The notes under the pieces: model-generated | Told to the model about the DNA's origin: nothing | What the model saw: only the letters and a program-made list of their open reading frames with translations | The model's database searches: none | NCBI GenBank assembly: GCA_027625915.1 | Contig: JANTQA010000042.1 | Span: forward strand, 2,058,001 to 2,122,000 | Reading direction: 5' to 3' | Source: Anaeramoeba flamelloides | Taxonomy: Eukaryota > Metamonada > Anaeramoebidae | DNA length: 64,000 nucleotides | Made by a program: the position numbers and the translations under genes | In this document: positions 39,620 to 53,352 of the stretch, in pieces | Position numbering within the stretch: position 1 is the stretch's first letter | Layout: each line of letters opens with the position of its first letter

Positions 39620-40344
39620 TTGTCTTACAAAAAGTTAATTTAAAATAAAAAATAGTTTTAATCTTCAAAATTAACATTAAATAAAGTGAGTTTTTTGTAT
39701 GTTCTTTTAAAAATCAGAAGTTTACAATTAAAAAATCTTATTTTCAACAATTTTAATTTTCTAAAGAAATTAAGAATTTTTGTACGAGACGTTCCATTGA
39801 AAAGGGTCCCAAAATTTTTTTTAAGTATTTTTTTTTTTTTGAAATGCTAATTTGTGTAGGTTTTTCTTTTATGAATCTCGCCTCAAATTCGAAATTTATA
39901 ATTTCTCATGTTTTTAAAATTCTAAGTTTTGTTGATTCTGAAAAAAAAAAATGAATATTTTATTTATGGATGGAACTCTTTGAGGGAAATGGGGTTTAAT
40001 TGTTACTGCTCAATTAGTTAGAAGCTCTAATTTATTATTACTTATATAATTTAATCAAAAAGATTTCTATTTCACAAATTAAATTTTGGTGGGTCAAAAA
40101 TTTTTTATTGTTGTTTAGCGTTTAAAAAATATTAAAAGAAAAAAATCTAATCATTTTTATTTTTAATCTAAATACAAAATTTAAAAAAAAAAAAAAAAAA
40201 AAACTACAAAATATATAAATAAAATTTAAAATTAATTATAATTTTTGAAATGCAAATACAAAATCAACCAGCATAATCGTAATAAAATAAAATCGCAGTG
40301 GTATATTATATATATATATTATTCTTATTAAAAAGTTCTATTAA
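36427..40344. other. Gene-free region between RGS and pseudokinase genes
   Basis: The two genes converge here. A G-rich patch lies at about 36461-36485, just after the RGS stop. An (AT)n run is at about 38303-38324, a single end of the CTTTGACTG family is at about 39430-39462 on the minus strand, and a T run of some 30 bases is at about 39583-39614. No gene was recognised. Confidence 0.6.
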
Positions 40345-43300
40345 CTAAATTATATTGAGATTTTTAGTGATTTCTTTTAGCAATGAATAAAAATCCCATA
40401 AATTGCAATTCAATCTAACAAAATTAACTCTATTTAAGGTATTGTTGAGTGGGATATTCACTATGGAAAATTTAAATTTAAGATTAGAATCACGAAAATT
40501 TGCGAAGCAAAAATAAGTATATTTTTTAATTTTTTTATAAAAAATTCCCAACTCTTGAAGGGTTTCTAGGTAACATTTTTCTAATATTTTTTTACTTTTT
40601 GAGGAAATTGTGGAGTTTAAGATTTCATTGATATAGGAATCATTTATTGGTTCTTTCTGGTTTCTGTAAACAGTGTCTTGTTCGTATTTTGAGCCTCCCT
40701 TCCTTGATATAATTGACAAATAATCCATCGATTTACTAAATTTTTCAGACAATGGGAAATTAGAATGGTTGTGTAAATTGTGCAAGGAATTGCAATTAAT
40801 CATCAAAGTGTTGTTATTTTTATGCTTATTATGTTTTTTTAAAAAGATTAGGTGGCCAGCATTCATTGAAGATTTTTGGAAAGCATTTTTACTACTTTTG
40901 GTCTTCTTTTTGTATCTATTATCATCCCTGTGCATCTTAAAGACGCCCTTTCTCTTTTTATTATCATAATTATTGTTGCTCTTGTGGTTTTTATTATTAT
41001 TCCTTTTGTTAATTCTTTTAATTTGCATTGGGCTAAATTTCTTTCCGAGCTTGTACTTTTCAGAAGATAATATATTATTTAAATAATCTTTATGCTTTTT
41101 TTGGATAATTTCCATTGTGGGCTGGATGATATGTTCCTTTGAAAAGGCGGAATTATTTTTTAGGTTCTGTATTGATTTTTTTTTGTGAATCTCTTGTTTC
41201 TTGGTTTGTTTATTATCATTCGATTGGGTATTATTCAAAATATTTTTGGCATTGTTAGAAACTTTGGTATTATGATTTATTCTTTTATTCTGTGTTTTCT
41301 TTGGCAATTTATTGATACTTTTCGATTTTTCCATGTTTTGTAAGATTTGATATAGTTCTTCGCGGTTTTGTTTTTGTTCTGTTTTAATTACAGTTTTCAT
41401 ATTATTGAAATTTTCTTTTGATTTATTTTTGATATTTTTTAGATCTTCATTATTAACAGATTTAATATCATTATACTGGCCATTTCTATTATCAAATATC
41501 ATTTCGTCATTTGTGGTTATATTGATTTTTAATTCAATTGTGTTTTTATGATCATCAATATCGCTCTTATTAGTATCGGTATCATTCTGGTTATTATATT
41601 TAGTTGGTGTGGTGATATTATTTGCCTGCAATTTCAGATTTGTTTCCATTTGTTTAATAATTTCATGAACCTTTTCATATTCTTCATCAACAAAACTTAA
41701 ATTCTCTGCATTATGTTTGTCACTCATTAAACGATAAATTGCATTATTGTAATCCAATTTTTCTTTAACTAAAGACTTGATTATTGTTTTTTTATTTCTA
41801 TTTAATAAGCGTTCCATCCTCAAAATAATTTTTGGTTCATAATATATTTTTCTACTTTCACCTTCATTTTCAATATCTTTTATTTCCTTGATAAAATCAT
41901 TTTTATCAAATCCGAAATCATTGTAAAATTGAAGAAATTTGTGATCAGTAAGATAAATCCTATTTTTTTGATTTATTTGAACCATCTGTTTAATTAATAT
42001 TGTTATTTTTTTTCCAACCCATTTTGGTAATTTGACTTTATTTAGCTTTTTATATTTTGGATTACATTCAAATAAATTATTAAACTGTTTTTGATCAAGA
42101 ACCATAAATAATATACATACACCAAGTGAAAAAAGATCATTTTTTTTGGAGACTTCTGGTTGTAAAGACATCAATTCTGGTGCTATAAATTGTTCACAAA
42201 TGATCTCATTTGTAAAATGATCTGCAAAACTATTATTCATTTCCTCATAGGTAATCTTCTTTTTCATTCCCTTAAGAAATCCAAAACTTTTTAATTTGAT
42301 ATTCAAATTTTTATTTATAAGAATTAAATCGGGGTTAATGTTCCCATGCGTGAATCCATTTGAATGGAAATATTTTGTTACTATTATATTTTTATTAAAT
42401 TTAAAAATTAAAGGTTTTGAAAATAAAATAATTGTATGTATAATTCATAATTAATTAATTTTTTCTTTTAAAAATATTGTTCTTGCAGGAATTAATCTTT
42501 ATATTTTGTTTCATTTGAAGTGCTGAATCAAATTTTTTCCAGTCCATGAATAATTGATTTTTCAATTTTTATCTGAATATCAGTTATTTTAATTTTCAAG
42601 TTTCTAATTATTGATACAATTTAAAATAAAATGGTGAGTGTTTGGATTTTAATAGATAATAAATCAATTTCAATAAAGAAAAAAAGTTTGAATTAAAAAA
42701 ATTTCATCAATGTGACACTTCTTAACTCTTTAATTTGATCTTTAGAGGGGTGTAATTATGAAAAAATAAAAATTGAGTTAGATCTCAAAAATTCCAAAAA
42801 CGGAATTTATTTAACACTGAGTCCTGAAAAAGGATATTGTATTTTCAAAGCAAAGTGGTGTAACTGGCCCAAATTGACAGACTTTAACCTATTACTAAAA
42901 TTTAACTCTAGTTTTTTTTTTTTTTTTTTTTCAGAGTTGATTGTTTGATCATATGAAGACCAACATAAACACTTAGCTCAGATTTAAATTGACTTTTGAG
43001 CTTAGATCTTGAATTAGTGTAAATTGTTTTACAATATTAATTGATTTTATTTCAAAAATTTTGTCATATTAATATATTATATGAAATAAAATCATATTTT
43101 TGTTCCAAAATTGATTCTTTTTCTAATTTCTTCATTGTCAAAATTTTTCATTTTAATCTTAGAATATCATTATAATTCTTTTTTCAAAATTTTATTCAAA
43201 GAGTATTATTTCTTGCATATATATTGTTTTCATTCTATTGGTTCGTTTTTTTTTTTTTTTTATTTCTACTTTCAACTGTATTTTTTATATTCTTTAAATT

Positions 43301-46300
43301 TTCGTAATTGGTTCAAGAAAAAAACTTGAGTTAGTTAAGCCACAACAGAAAAGATATTTTTGAATGTAATACTTTTGAAATTTTTATATTTTGTTCAAAT
43401 TTCTCAGAACTGTTGTGTAAAAAAAGGTGAGGCAGAAAAAAAATTGAATACAATTTTTGATTGAAAATGTTAATAGAACCGAAAAATAAAAAGTAATTTC
43501 AATTCATAGAAGAAACAAATAAACTTCAAAGTGTAATTCATCTTTTTATTATTATCAATTAAATCAACAAACTCGGTTTGTTTCTACTTTTTTAAGGACA
43601 CAGCCAAGTAATTTTTTTGAAATCTCAAAATTAAGTCAATTTTTAAACAAATTTTTAATCCTTATATTCAAATCATAAATCGAAATTAATGTTCACTTCA
43701 TTTTCGTTTTGCGTATTTTTCTTTAAAAAATTGAGTTTATAAAGGATAGATTGTAATTTGTGATCTCTATTTATTTGTTTAGTCATTTTTTTTTATTGAT
43801 ATTATTATTTCGTGAGGAAAGAACTCAAAATAAAACACAGATTTCAGAATGAATATAAAACATCAATCAGCTGAAATTTTTATCCTATTAAAATTTCAAA
43901 TAACAGTAATAGACCAATCAAACTAAAATCCCTACAAGAGGAGAGTATTATGAAAAAAAAAAATTTATTGTGTTTAACAACCCATTTTTGTCTTTAATCG
44001 TTTAGTTTTACTTTTATTAATTAATCTTACTTTTCATATTCATTCAGGTAACATTTAAAAATTGTATTGGACTTTTTTTACTGTTTCGCCTTTTTTCCAC
44101 AATTTCAAGAATAGAATAAGTTTATTTTCAAATTATTAAATTTAAATTTTAATTTAAATTCCAGGAATATTTTGATGATTATTATTTGAAAAAAAAAATC
44201 AAAATATCTTTACAAAATTAATTAGAAATTAGGTTTTTAAATGATTTTTTCAGAAACTTAATTTAGATCTTTCTTATTTAACTTTAAGATCAAATTTTAA
44301 TTCAGAGAATTTGATTTTAATAGTAGTGTTTACTAATCTCAAAAATGGTAGAGTTGGCTTTAAAATATGTGTAAAAGGTGAATTTTGTGGAAAATTATTA
44401 CTTTTCAAATTTGGTAAAATTTTCAATTCTTTCAAATTAGTCAATTTTATTGAAATTAATTGGCAGTAAGGTATTTAAAATACACATTTTCAGGTAGGTA
44501 AAGGTATGTTAGAGTAGGACGGTGGTGATTGGATAGGATGTTGGGACTTTTGATGTGGATTTTCAAAAAAAAATAATTAAGAGAGGAATTAGACCTCACC
44601 CTAATAAAAAAAAATTTTTATAACATCTATATAACATTTTTCTCAAAAAATTTCCTTTAACATGATGATTTTTTAGATATTTTTTAAAAAATATTATTAT
44701 AACAGGATTATAACATGTTACAAATATTATAACACATTCTATAACAAACATTTGTGTTATAAAAGTTTTTATTATAAAATTTTATAACATTTTAAACGTT
44801 TATAACACCTTTACAACACTTTTATAACATGTTATAAAAAAATTTTTATATTAGGGCACTATCATAAAAAAATTTTTTAAAAAAAAAAATTTAACATTTG
44901 CTAATTTTACACTTTGTAATAACTACACTTATAATAAACACAATTGGTTAATAGAAAATCTCTGATCAAAAAATATTTACAATGATATTTTACAATTTAA
45001 GTTGAAAAATTCAATTTTCAAGGTTCTATTAATATTTTTTTTAATTTTTTTCTTCAATGTTAATAGGTCAATTCATTAAATTTTAAAAGTGTTTTCACTC
45101 TGATTAATATCTTGCAAATAGGGAATCGATTATTTTAACAATTAAAGAATTATTTGTTCTTTTAAATTGAAAAAATATTTTATTTTTTGATTTTTCTGTT
45201 AGGTTTTTTGGAATTCAAAAGAATTGAGTAAAATCATATAGATTTTGCTCAATTCTTTTGAATTCTGGAAAACCGCCGTTAGATTTTTTTTTAATTTGAG
45301 AAATAAAAAGGAAATTTTTGAAATTTTCTTTTAATTTCTTAAATTAAAAAAAAAGCTAGGCACTCTACGACATTTTACCGACACTTTCGTTATGTTTTTT
45401 TTTATTCTTTGTTTTGATTAGAAAATCCTATAGATTTTACTCTATAAAACAAAAAAGGAAAAAAAAAAACATAGGCATTCTAAGACACTTGACGGACGCT
45501 TTCATTGAGTTTTTCAGAATTTAAAAGAATAAGGTAAAATTTATATAATTTTACTGGATTCTTTTGAATCCTGAAAAAACACCATTAGGTTTTTTTTAAT
45601 TTTTGAATTTAAAAAAAAAATCTAGGCACTCTACGACGCTTGAAGGAAACGAAATATTGATCATCAGGATTTTTTTTTTTTCTGTATTTGACCTTTTTTT
45701 GATGATAAGACTTTTTTCAAAACTATTGGTTATTATCTATTCAAGTAAATATCATAAAGTTGAATTTAACGAAAATCCATTGTATCACCCATTTAAAAAT
45801 TTTTTACCCCAAAATAGAACTTTTTTTCTAGACTGGAGACTTTTAAAAATTTTGGTATTATTAACAACAATAAAAACAACAGCCTCCGGATTTTTAAGAA
45901 CTCAAATGTTGGTAATATTGTGAATAAAATCTATTAAATAGAAGAAAGGTTAATTAAAGTAATAGTTTTGTCTAACTTTATTTTTTTAATTTTATTTTTT
46001 CATCCTAGTGTTGTGTCACTTGTTTTATGGTGTAAAAATTTTACACTTAACTTTTGGGGTTAAAATTGGATTCCGAACAAATTTTTAAAAATATTTTAGT
46101 ATTGATGATTTCAATATTTTGGATTTTCTCCATTTTAAGTAATAAAATACCAATCATAAAATTAATCTTTTTTATTTTTTTCTCTCACAATCATTAAAAA
46201 CCCATTAAAAACTTTCATACCAAAGAACACAATCCAGAAACTCTTCAAAAATATGTAAAATTCAATTTGACCAATTTTGAATTTTAATAATATTTGCAAA

Positions 46301-48371
46301 TTTTTGATAATAATCGATGCTAAAAAATGTTTTGAACAATTTTTTATTTCAGAGCATATTGAAAACATTACTGGATATGAAAATCATCCCTTACATGATA
46401 TTGAATTGTTAATATTAGGGAAATTATTTTGCCATTGATTAATAATTTCTTTTATTTAAGAATCAAACTTTGGCAATTCTAACTTCATACAATTATTAAG
46501 AATAATCATCACTAAAATTACACTTGTCCAAAACACCATTCAATCAATCAAAAAACAAGAATAAAAATAATACGATTGCCCAAATTCAACACAAACCTCC
46601 ATAAAACTCGATTTTTTTTCCAAATAGGTAGATCTACTTTAGGTTGCCAAACAATTCAATGGATCTCCTTTGGTTATACCCCGACTTTAATGAACTTTTA
46701 GTAGAGGTATTTTTTCAATTCATAAAAAATTTACTTATTTTTTAAAAAGGATTTATTTGTAAAAAAAAAGCAATTATACAACAAATTCTCGAATACCAAC
46801 AATTAGAAATCGTTCCGTGAACTTGATTTAATGTTAAGTATTTTTTTCAAGACAATATTTTTATATTTTAAATCTCGAAAAAAAATATTTTACTTTTTTA
46901 TTTCTCAACCTTTATTTCTAATTTAAGAAACCTTTCTAGAACACAACCAATTTTAAGTGAAATAATGGTTTTTGTTATCAAAGAATTTTTTTTTGTTCGA
47001 AAATCATTTGTAATCACAAAAATTGTTGATGAGGATAATGAATTTTTGTGTCTCTGGGTTTTATTGGAGCTCGTCGTGTGGTATTCAGATTTGAATAAAG
47101 TTGAAAAAAAAAGTTTCTTTTCAATTTTTATAAATGAGTATGTTGTATTTGAATGAAAAGGGGTGAAATTATTCGATAAAAAAAATACCGTGAAAAAATT
47201 AAATTCTAGAGTGGGTTAGAAGAATAAATAGAAGATCTTGGTAACTAAAGTAAAAACGAAATATTTTTTAATTGAAATTTGCTGTTTTGTCTTTACCTTT
47301 GAGTTTTACCAAAATATCAAAAATAAATGGTTTGCCAACCCAGGTTAAACGTTGTTCAAAAATAACGTTAAATTTTCCAACCAAATACAAAAACAAATTG
47401 AATTGTAAAAGTAATATTCAAGAAAAGATTGATTACTAATAAATTCAAATAAATGTTTTCTAAAGTTTTGCTTACTTTTCATTTTGTAAAATTTTTTAAA
47501 CCTTCGCTTTGAATAAAGGATTTTATTGTTTTAAATGGGAGAAGAAACTTTGTTAATTCGTTGTCCTTTGAATTATTCTTTGTCAAGAATTGTTTTAAAG
47601 GGGGGAAGTTACAAGATTTACCCAAATGGAAATAGAACTACAAATTTTTTTGAATTTATCAATATGAAACGAACAAAGTTTTTTTAAAATGTAACCAAAA
47701 TTGGTTTATCGGGCTTGGAAACGATTTTGTGAGTGCTTTTTTTCATAACTCTTAAAACAGACTTTCTTTTAAATGTCTGTAACAGAAACGAGAATTCTTA
47801 ATTCACTTTTTTTGTAATTCCAAAAGAAACAAACAATCACAAGCAAAAAAAAAAAAAAAAAAGTAATTTACTTGAGATTAATTGAATGAAAATCTTATTT
47901 AGCTCTAATTTCGATTCAAGTCTTCCATTTGTTTTGATAAACTTGCGTAATGTAGTCCCTTCAAAATGATCAGTAATCAGACAATATCTTTTAGGATCTT
48001 CATATATTTGAAGCAACCGGACAAAATGTGGATGATCAAATCTTTTGATTTGATCCACAAGACTCAACAGTTGTTCTAAACCCTGATTAAAGCCTGTGGC
48101 GGACTTGTGGACATCTATGACTTTTGCCTATTATTTTGGTTTTTAAAAAAAAGTTCGTGTTTTGGAGAAGAAATAAAAATTTTGTGTGTTTTATTCACAA
48201 AAGCCCAAATTCAGTTTAAGAGTCGAAACGTTTGTTCTGAAACAATGGATTGAAAAAATCATTTACAAAATGGTTTGTTGCTTTATTTTGTGCAATGAAG
48301 GTTTTCCATTTTTTTGTGGTTTTTAATTGCTGGCCAATTGTGTAATTTGGGATATGAAGAGGAGCATTCAT
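40345..48371 (-). CDS. Pseudokinase with C-terminal KA1-like domain
   Basis: Three minus-strand exons, 48371-48267, 48127-47872 and 42380-40345, with GTAAAT...TAG introns, join in frame to 798 residues. The N-lobe has the beta-3 lysine (AKVIDV, K37) and the HPHFVRLLQIYEDP stretch; the C-lobe keeps APE (187-189) and the alpha-F Asp (DLFSLG, D202). The catalytic set is gone: the Gly loop reads GQQLKTTKKWK, HRD is H132-G-N, the next Lys is N136, the Mg-binding Asn is L139, and DFG is S152-F-G. A long Asn/Lys-rich linker ends in a KA1-like region from about 700 (FKFSIVNIPL, VNFVRLNCNLWDF). The layout resembles the SNF1/MARK group, whose KA1 domains bind membranes or inhibit the kinase. A scaffold or regulatory role is inferred. 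The start is the ATG before the first kinase strand. Confidence 0.85.
44599..44856. mobile_element. MITE with TATAACA motif array
   Basis: The 28-bp ends starting CCCTAATA and finishing TTTATAACAT are inverted copies with about 25 of 28 matches, giving a 258-bp element. Between them about ten TATAACA or TGTTATA motifs occur, two of them as the palindrome ATAACATGTTAT. The layout parallels the 26985-28240 element although the motif differs. No clear target-site duplication was seen. It lies inside the pseudokinase intron. Confidence 0.68.
45199..45650 (+). repeat. Degenerate array of hairpin units with TAGGCACTCTACGAC
   Basis: Three related units. The block (C/A)TAGGCAYTCTAMGAC lies at 45356, 45471 and 45622, the first two followed by a GACRCTTTC segment. 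Before the first and third blocks is a long hairpin: arms at 45205-45237/45241-45273 sharing GAATTCAAAAGAATTGAG, and at 45511-45542/45548-45578 sharing TTTTCAG and AAAAGAAT. TTAGGTTTTTT precedes or follows the hairpins. The class is unknown: transposon ends, a structured RNA and decayed tandem repeats are all possible. Confidence 0.6.
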
Positions 48372-49046
48372 AAAATGTTGAAGCAATAAACTAGGTTGGC
48401 AATTGAAAATAAAAAAAAAAATCGATTTTATCAAATTGGAAAAGAGAAAAACTAAAAAATAAATGGATTTTTGATGAAAGTGAAAAATAAAAACAATTTC
48501 CAGTGACACCTATTATAGAACACTTAATTTTTTTGGTATGGCTATGCAAAATCAAAATTAATTATCACTTATTTTCCCTTCAAACATTTACAATTATTAA
48601 ACAAACTTTCACATAAAACCAATGGTTGGATACATATAATCAACATTTTGTCAATGGGCGGTCAAAAATGAGAAACAGTTAAGTTGAAATTTTTAATCAA
48701 AAAAGGTTCGTATTTTTTTTTTTTTTTGTGTTTGGGCGGATTATTAATTTAAGAACAATTTTTAGGTCATAGAATCTTTATAAAATTCTTTAACTCTATG
48801 AAATTTTTATTTTTCTCGAACTTATTCTCTTTTTTTTTCTTTTTCAAGTTTAAAAAAAGGGTAAAATACTCTTCAATAAAAATTTTTTACCGATTTTGAT
48901 CTTTTTTTGATCCAATTTCATCTTCCAATTTATTTTATTACAGCCTTTGGTTGGATTGAAGAATTAGCTCTATTCACTCATTTATTTTTTATTTTCGTTA
49001 AACATCTTGAAATTGAACTCAAAAGAATTAAAGTTCGTCACAGCTA
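45690..49046 (+). other. Scattered coding-like islands, unassigned
   Basis: Short plus-strand frames with protein-like composition: 45690-45913 (ENPLYHPFKNFLP, FFLDWRLLKIL) ending at TTG|GTAATA; 46274-46438 (EHIENITGYENHPLHDIELL); 46631-46706 (YFRLPNNSMDLLWLYPDF) ending at GAG|GTATTT; and 48943-49046 (FGWIEELALFTHLF) after TTATTACAG. A minus-strand frame near 47295-47420 reads VIFEQRLTWVGKPFIFDIL. No family was recognised, and I could not join them into a gene. They may be exons of a nested gene, relics of a decayed one, or chance. Confidence 0.3.
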
Positions 49047-50814
49047 AAAAAGTTATTTATTTTTTTTTAACTTTGTTCAAAAAAGTTGGACAATGGAAAG
49101 ATCACCATGAATGAAGAATTTTTTTTCATTTTTCTTGATGTAAAATTTCTTTTTTCGATCAAATACATTTTTTTTTGAAGAGATCAGTCAAATCAGTTTT
49201 GAATGGGATAGTTTTTCAAAATTACAGAGATTGCTCAAGTTTTCCCAAGTCTACTAAAAAGGCAAAGCTATTCAATTTTCATAGCTATTTAGAATACTAT
49301 TATCTTTACTTTTTTAAAATTATTAAAAGATCAAAAAATATTACTTTTTTTGCAATTAACCTAGGTTTTTATTTAGAAAAGGGAAAAATCATTCAAGATT
49401 TCCAAATAAAAGATCCCACCTATTTTCTTCTTTCCTTTTTAGACACCTCATACAAAAACTATTTTTATACTTTTGATTTTTGAAAGGGAAAAAAACTTTC
49501 CTAATTTATTCTTAATTATTTATACTTTTCGAAATTTAGGAGAAACCAAAATACTCAAACTTGGTCAAAAATGATTACGCATCAAACTATTGAAATAGTT
49601 AATTATTATTTGGTTCTTTTAAAGTAAACTCTCAAAACAAAACAAAATAAATAAAAAATATTTGTTTAATCTTTAAAATTTGATTACTTGAATGGAATTG
49701 CTTTGTTCAAAACCATTTTCAAGAAAACGAATAGTTCCACATACACGTAGCCTTCATGTTTGCAAAATTTTCTGTTTGTTTATCAAAATCAATATTAAAT
49801 TCGCTTTGATTTTATGATCAGAAAAAAAGTGATTTTAATCCAGACAGTAATTTTATTTAATTTTTTAAGAAATCTTCAAATTGTATTAAAATCCCTAGTA
49901 GATCCAAAAACAAATATACTTTCAATATTTTCAAGGTTTTTGCAATTTATAATTTCTTTAAGTGAATTGGGATTTTTAAATAAGAACAGTCAAAAATCAT
50001 AAAAATTCGTTTTTCAATTTTTTTTTATTTAGATAAATTTGAAATAAATTGAGTGTAATTGAGAGCTGGTTTGACTGATTTGAGAATTTTTTTGTTGTGT
50101 GTATTGTCACATATTGTTTGGTTTGATAGAGAATCGTAACTGAGAAATTAAAAATAATTTTCAGTTGGGAATTATATTGCAAATAAATCTCAAAAAAGGA
50201 ATTTCTGAATTTTAGTTAAGGTTCTTTGGAATTCAAAGTAAATTTTGAGTTGAATCACTCTCAAGCAGGTAAACTTGATCAAAATTTAAAGAAAAGTTAT
50301 CTAAAATAAGATTTTCAAGAGTGACAAAACTCATGTTTCCTAATAAAACTCATACTTTTTTTTTTTTTTTTCAAGTTCTAATCCAATATTTAAATCAATA
50401 TTCAATTGTATACCTACCAATAAATAAAAACTAAGAAGTCAACGACATGTGGTTTTATGAAAAAATAAATTATAAGAGGATTTTGTAAATTCAAAATTTT
50501 TCGCAATTTTTTAGAAATTATTTTTTTTGGATTTTATTTTCTTTTCAAAAAAATAACTCTCTATTTAGAGAACAATCTATTGAATTAGTCTTTCATTTTT
50601 AGCTTTTTTTCTTTGGAAAATCAGGTCCAAAAGAAGCCAATCTCATCTTTGCTTTTTTACAAAATGTCATTTTCTTTACTATTAGTTGTAAAACAACTGA
50701 AACCAAATTTTAATTCACTTTTAAAAAAAAATATTTACTGGTATTTGAATTACAAATGGGTGGCATTTTTCAGTTCATTTTCAATTTCCTTTTTCAAATA
50801 AAGTTTTTAAATTT

Positions 50815-50905
50815 CAATCTTCTTCTTTTGGAACTCTCTATTTGCACAAGAAAAATATGGAAAATGAAGTGAAAATAGTATCAAATTCCAAACTCAAATA
50901 CCAGT
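50815..50905 (+). repeat. Fold-back family, single-arm copy
   Basis: Reads CTCTATTTG, ATGGAAAATGAAGTGAAAAT and CAAATACCAGTAA, in the same order as the arm of the 20345-20515 repeat and the copy near 63105-63225. Non-coding. Confidence 0.55.
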
Positions 50906-53215
50906 AAGAACATATAACATATCAACTTTTTAGTTCCTTAGACCACCTTAAATTATTAATTAACCTCTGAGAATTGAGGCTTTGGCAATTTGTTTTCATT
51001 CTATGGTTGTTGATTGTTTTGGAAAGTTCTATGAAAATTTTGATCTTTTTTATTTTACAATTAACAGTAATGATTTAATGGAGGTTGGATCTTCTAGAAA
51101 AAAGAAAGATCTATTTTTATTTTGAAGCAAGTTCTAATTAAGTCTGAAGTTTTTTTTGAAATCAAATTGAGACATTTAAAAACCAACTAAAAAATTATTT
51201 TCAACTTTTTATATTTGATTCGCTGTTGATAGCAAAATGTTGGACAGAGAAAAATAGTTGGATGGCAATTTTAATTTTGAACATTACTGAAAATGATTAT
51301 TAATTTCTTATGTTTGTGAAATAAAAATAAAGGAAATTACAATAATCTACTTATTAGAATAACAATTAATGTAATTCTACTTTTTCAAAACCTTATCTCT
51401 TATAATCTAAAGCAGGTTTAAAAATTACCATTTTCAGAATTAATAGTAAACTTTACTAAAACTTGGATTTTTGCTAAAATAGCATGATCTACTTTATGTT
51501 ATCAACCATTCAAATGAGTATTCTACACAAACTCCAGATTAATGAACTTTTAACAAATTTAAACCTGGATTTATATAAAATTCACCTAGTTATCAAAAGG
51601 ATTTGATTTTCAATTTTACAAATGTTCCCAAATAAAAATGTTGTCCAACTATTTTTCTAGGTCCAACATTTTACACTCAATAGTCGTATTTGATTAGAAG
51701 AAGTTGTTATTTTTTTATGAGTAAAACCATATTTATTGGAAGAACAGAAAGCTGAGTACAGAGAACCCCTTTAAATTTGAATTTTTCCTTTTTTTTAAGT
51801 GCAAATTTGTTATATGAGTAAAAATCGTCTTAATTATTCAGATCCCTAATGTAAAGTGCAAATAATGATACCTAACTATTTGAAGTTTTTATAAAAATGA
51901 CATATTTTGTAAAAAAACATAAAATCTGAAAGCCCTAGCCCCAGTATAAAATCAAAAAAATGGCTATTTTTTTGTTATTTTTTTAAATTAACCTTTTTTG
52001 AAATATCTTGATCAGTTATAGTTTTGAACCAATTATTTGGCTAGGTTTGAATAGTAATCATTTTGATATTTCGACAACCTTTTGTTCAGGGGGTTGTTGA
52101 AAAAGGAGATTAAAAAAAATTACAAAAAAAAAATCGACATTTTTTATTTTTATACTGGCACTAGTGCTTTGAGAAAAAAAATTTGTAAATACAATTTTAA
52201 TATAATAAGGCATCAAAATAAATTTTAATAATATCAAGCTGTATCCAAATTATTCTCAATTAATATAATGATCATTTCAAATATACCACACCCTTAAAAA
52301 TAATCTAAAGAGACTCTGACAAATATCAAAAAAAAATAATTGAATTTTATATTTATAATCGTGAAAAAATACCTGACATGTTAATAATCCCGTAGCTGAT
52401 TTTTAATTGTTGATATTAGGAAAATTGTTGTCTAATATTTTTTAATTTAAATCAAATTCCTTTTTATAAATAACCAAATTTTCTATGAGCCTAGTAATGA
52501 ACCTACTTAATTTTCAGTAAAGTAATGCATCTATATAATACTAATTTAATTTTTAGATAACAAAAGTGGGACTACTTTTTTTCAAAAAAAATAGAGTTTT
52601 ATAGAAGTTTACTAGAGTTTGAAAAATGATAATGTTTATTCTTTTTTTGATTGATTGATTGATGTTTTGAACAAGTGTGATTTCAGTAATCATCATTCTA
52701 ATAAGTGGGTGGGTTATAATTTTCAAGAAGTTTGATTCTTAGATAAAGGGTTTGATTTTGAGTGTAAATATAGAAATTAGACATCTTTTACATATTATTT
52801 TCATAACTTTATTTTTTTTCACTACTTTACCTTATTTTTTTCAGAAATTCAGTTAAATTTTTTGATCAAGAACTGTTATCATTCAGTTTCTCCAAAAATA
52901 AAAAAAAAAATCAATATTTTGAATTTCTTTGAATTGACACTCTTTTAAACCAATTTTAAAAGAATTACTGAATTTCATCTAATTACACACATATTAACAG
53001 ATCAAAATAGACCTGGACCCACTTTTAGATAAAATAAAAGAAAGAATGTATCAGGAACAAATATAAGGACCACTCGTTCATTTAGCCTAGTTTAATGCTG
53101 TGTCTTTGAGGGAATTAATTTAACATGGGTTTTTTTTAACTGTTTTTTTTAATAATGATATTTAAATAAAAAAATTATGTCTTTTCTAGTCAGTTTTACT
53201 TCAAAGACATAAAAT

Positions 53216-53352
53216 TTTAACTAAATTTAAGTTACAAAAAAACGTCTAAAATTAAAGCACATAATTTAGAATTTTTTTTAGACAAATTATTTTACAAAAA
53301 TCAGTATTTTGTAGCTTTATTTGGGATTTTTATATGCTTTAAATTTTGTTAA
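53216..53352. repeat. Small palindromic repeat, copy 1
   Basis: Inverted arms (TAACTAAATTTAAG on the left; the complement of CTTTAAATTTTGTTA on the right) enclose about 80 AT-rich bases. It is related to the better preserved element at 59434-59566. Confidence 0.4.

Larger units (their letters stand above)
42381..47871 (-). other. 5491-bp intron of the pseudokinase gene
   Basis: It begins GTAAAT at 47871 (minus strand) and ends AATATAATAG at 42381. It splits the kinase fold between QLIS and TKYFHSNGFTHG; the split codon (A|TA) restores Ile. It contains an inverted-repeat element (44599-44856), a hairpin array (45199-45650) and several short coding-like stretches on both strands, none of which forms a recognisable gene. 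Confidence 0.75.
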